DNA from: Lachnospiraceae bacterium
GTDB lineage: Bacteria > Bacillota > Clostridia > Lachnospirales > Lachnospiraceae
Reading direction: 5' to 3'
NCBI GenBank assembly: GCA_900767585.1
Contig: CAAFZP010000133.1
Span: 1-5,636, forward strand
DNA: 5,636 nucleotides
The notes under the pieces are model-generated. The model had not been told where the DNA came from, ran no database searches, and worked only from the letters and a program-made list of their open reading frames with translations. The first letter of the stretch is position 1. Every line of letters begins with the position of its first letter. The position numbers and the translations under genes were made by a program. Positions 5,531 to 5,636 of this stretch are shown here, piece by piece.

Positions 5531-5636
5531 GACCACGAAAGGACTGTTTTTTGTCCCCTCACTTCTACTGGCAAAAAAATCAGCGTTTTCTGAACCACTT
5601 TCGGAAAAAAGTTAAAAATTATTTTTTTCGGAACCG
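5531..5636. other. Right-edge AT-rich stretch with A/T tracts, no gene
   Basis: This end contains T6 (5547-5552), A7 (5573-5579), A6 (5605-5610), A5 (5614-5618) and T7 (5622-5628). The last three are centred about 9 bases apart, close to helical phasing, so the DNA may be curved. An 11-position inverted repeat with one G-G mismatch joins 5600-5610 and 5623-5633. I see no clear promoter boxes for the leftward transcript. The tracts could be an upstream promoter element or an easily melted site, but nothing decides this. Confidence 0.4.

Noticed and set aside
5216..5593. Plus-strand open frame of 125 codons across the structured region
   Set aside because: No ribosome site, GTG start within a stem, no protein-like pattern; it follows from low stop density in hairpin-rich DNA.
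1..5636. CRISPR array, tRNA or rRNA gene, insertion sequence
   Set aside because: No regularly spaced direct repeats, no tRNA-like clover-leaf or CCA end, no rRNA segments and no transposase-like frame were seen.

Overview
The window looks like part of a mobile or accessory element from a Firmicutes/Clostridia-type bacterium, probably a gut anaerobe. Reasons: moderate GC, strong AGGAGG-type ribosome binding sites, tightly packed genes, and protein families (DinJ/RelB-RelE, ParB-like pairs, a Rad3-type helicase, a short SHOCT-like protein) that recur in integrative, conjugative and plasmid elements of that group. No integrase, relaxase or att site is visible, so the kind of element is inferred.

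Layout. Positions 1-830 hold a rightward type II toxin-antitoxin operon: a sigma-A-type promoter (91-119), a DinJ/RelB antitoxin (152-448), a RelE/ParE toxin (451-780) and a hairpin terminator (786-826). Positions 834-5003 hold a leftward four-gene operon. In transcription order it encodes a ParB-like protein with a helix-turn-helix (4089-5003), a second ParB-fold protein (3283-4086), a DinG/XPD-type iron-sulfur helicase (994-3255) and a 52-residue SHOCT-like protein (834-992). Gaps within this operon are 2, 27 and 1 bases. The two operons converge on the terminator hairpin.

Positions 5004-5636 contain no credible gene. About 500 bases of this stretch, upstream of the leftward operon, are packed with hairpins. 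Two imperfect stems contain G-U pairs when read on the minus strand but A-C mismatches on the plus strand, one loop is GAAA, and unpaired minus-strand segments are A-rich. I read this as a candidate large structured RNA, or a very elaborate 5' leader, transcribed with the operon. I do not recognise it as a named class. It ends in a two-tier hairpin (5035-5096) just before the first ribosome binding site. A separate perfect 17-bp inverted repeat lies inside the first ParB-like gene.

How the parts may work together (inference): the two ParB-fold proteins and the iron-sulfur helicase look like a DNA-maintenance, replication or transfer module. The upstream structured region could be its RNA regulator, an RNA partner or a DNA site. 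The toxin-antitoxin pair would stabilise the element.
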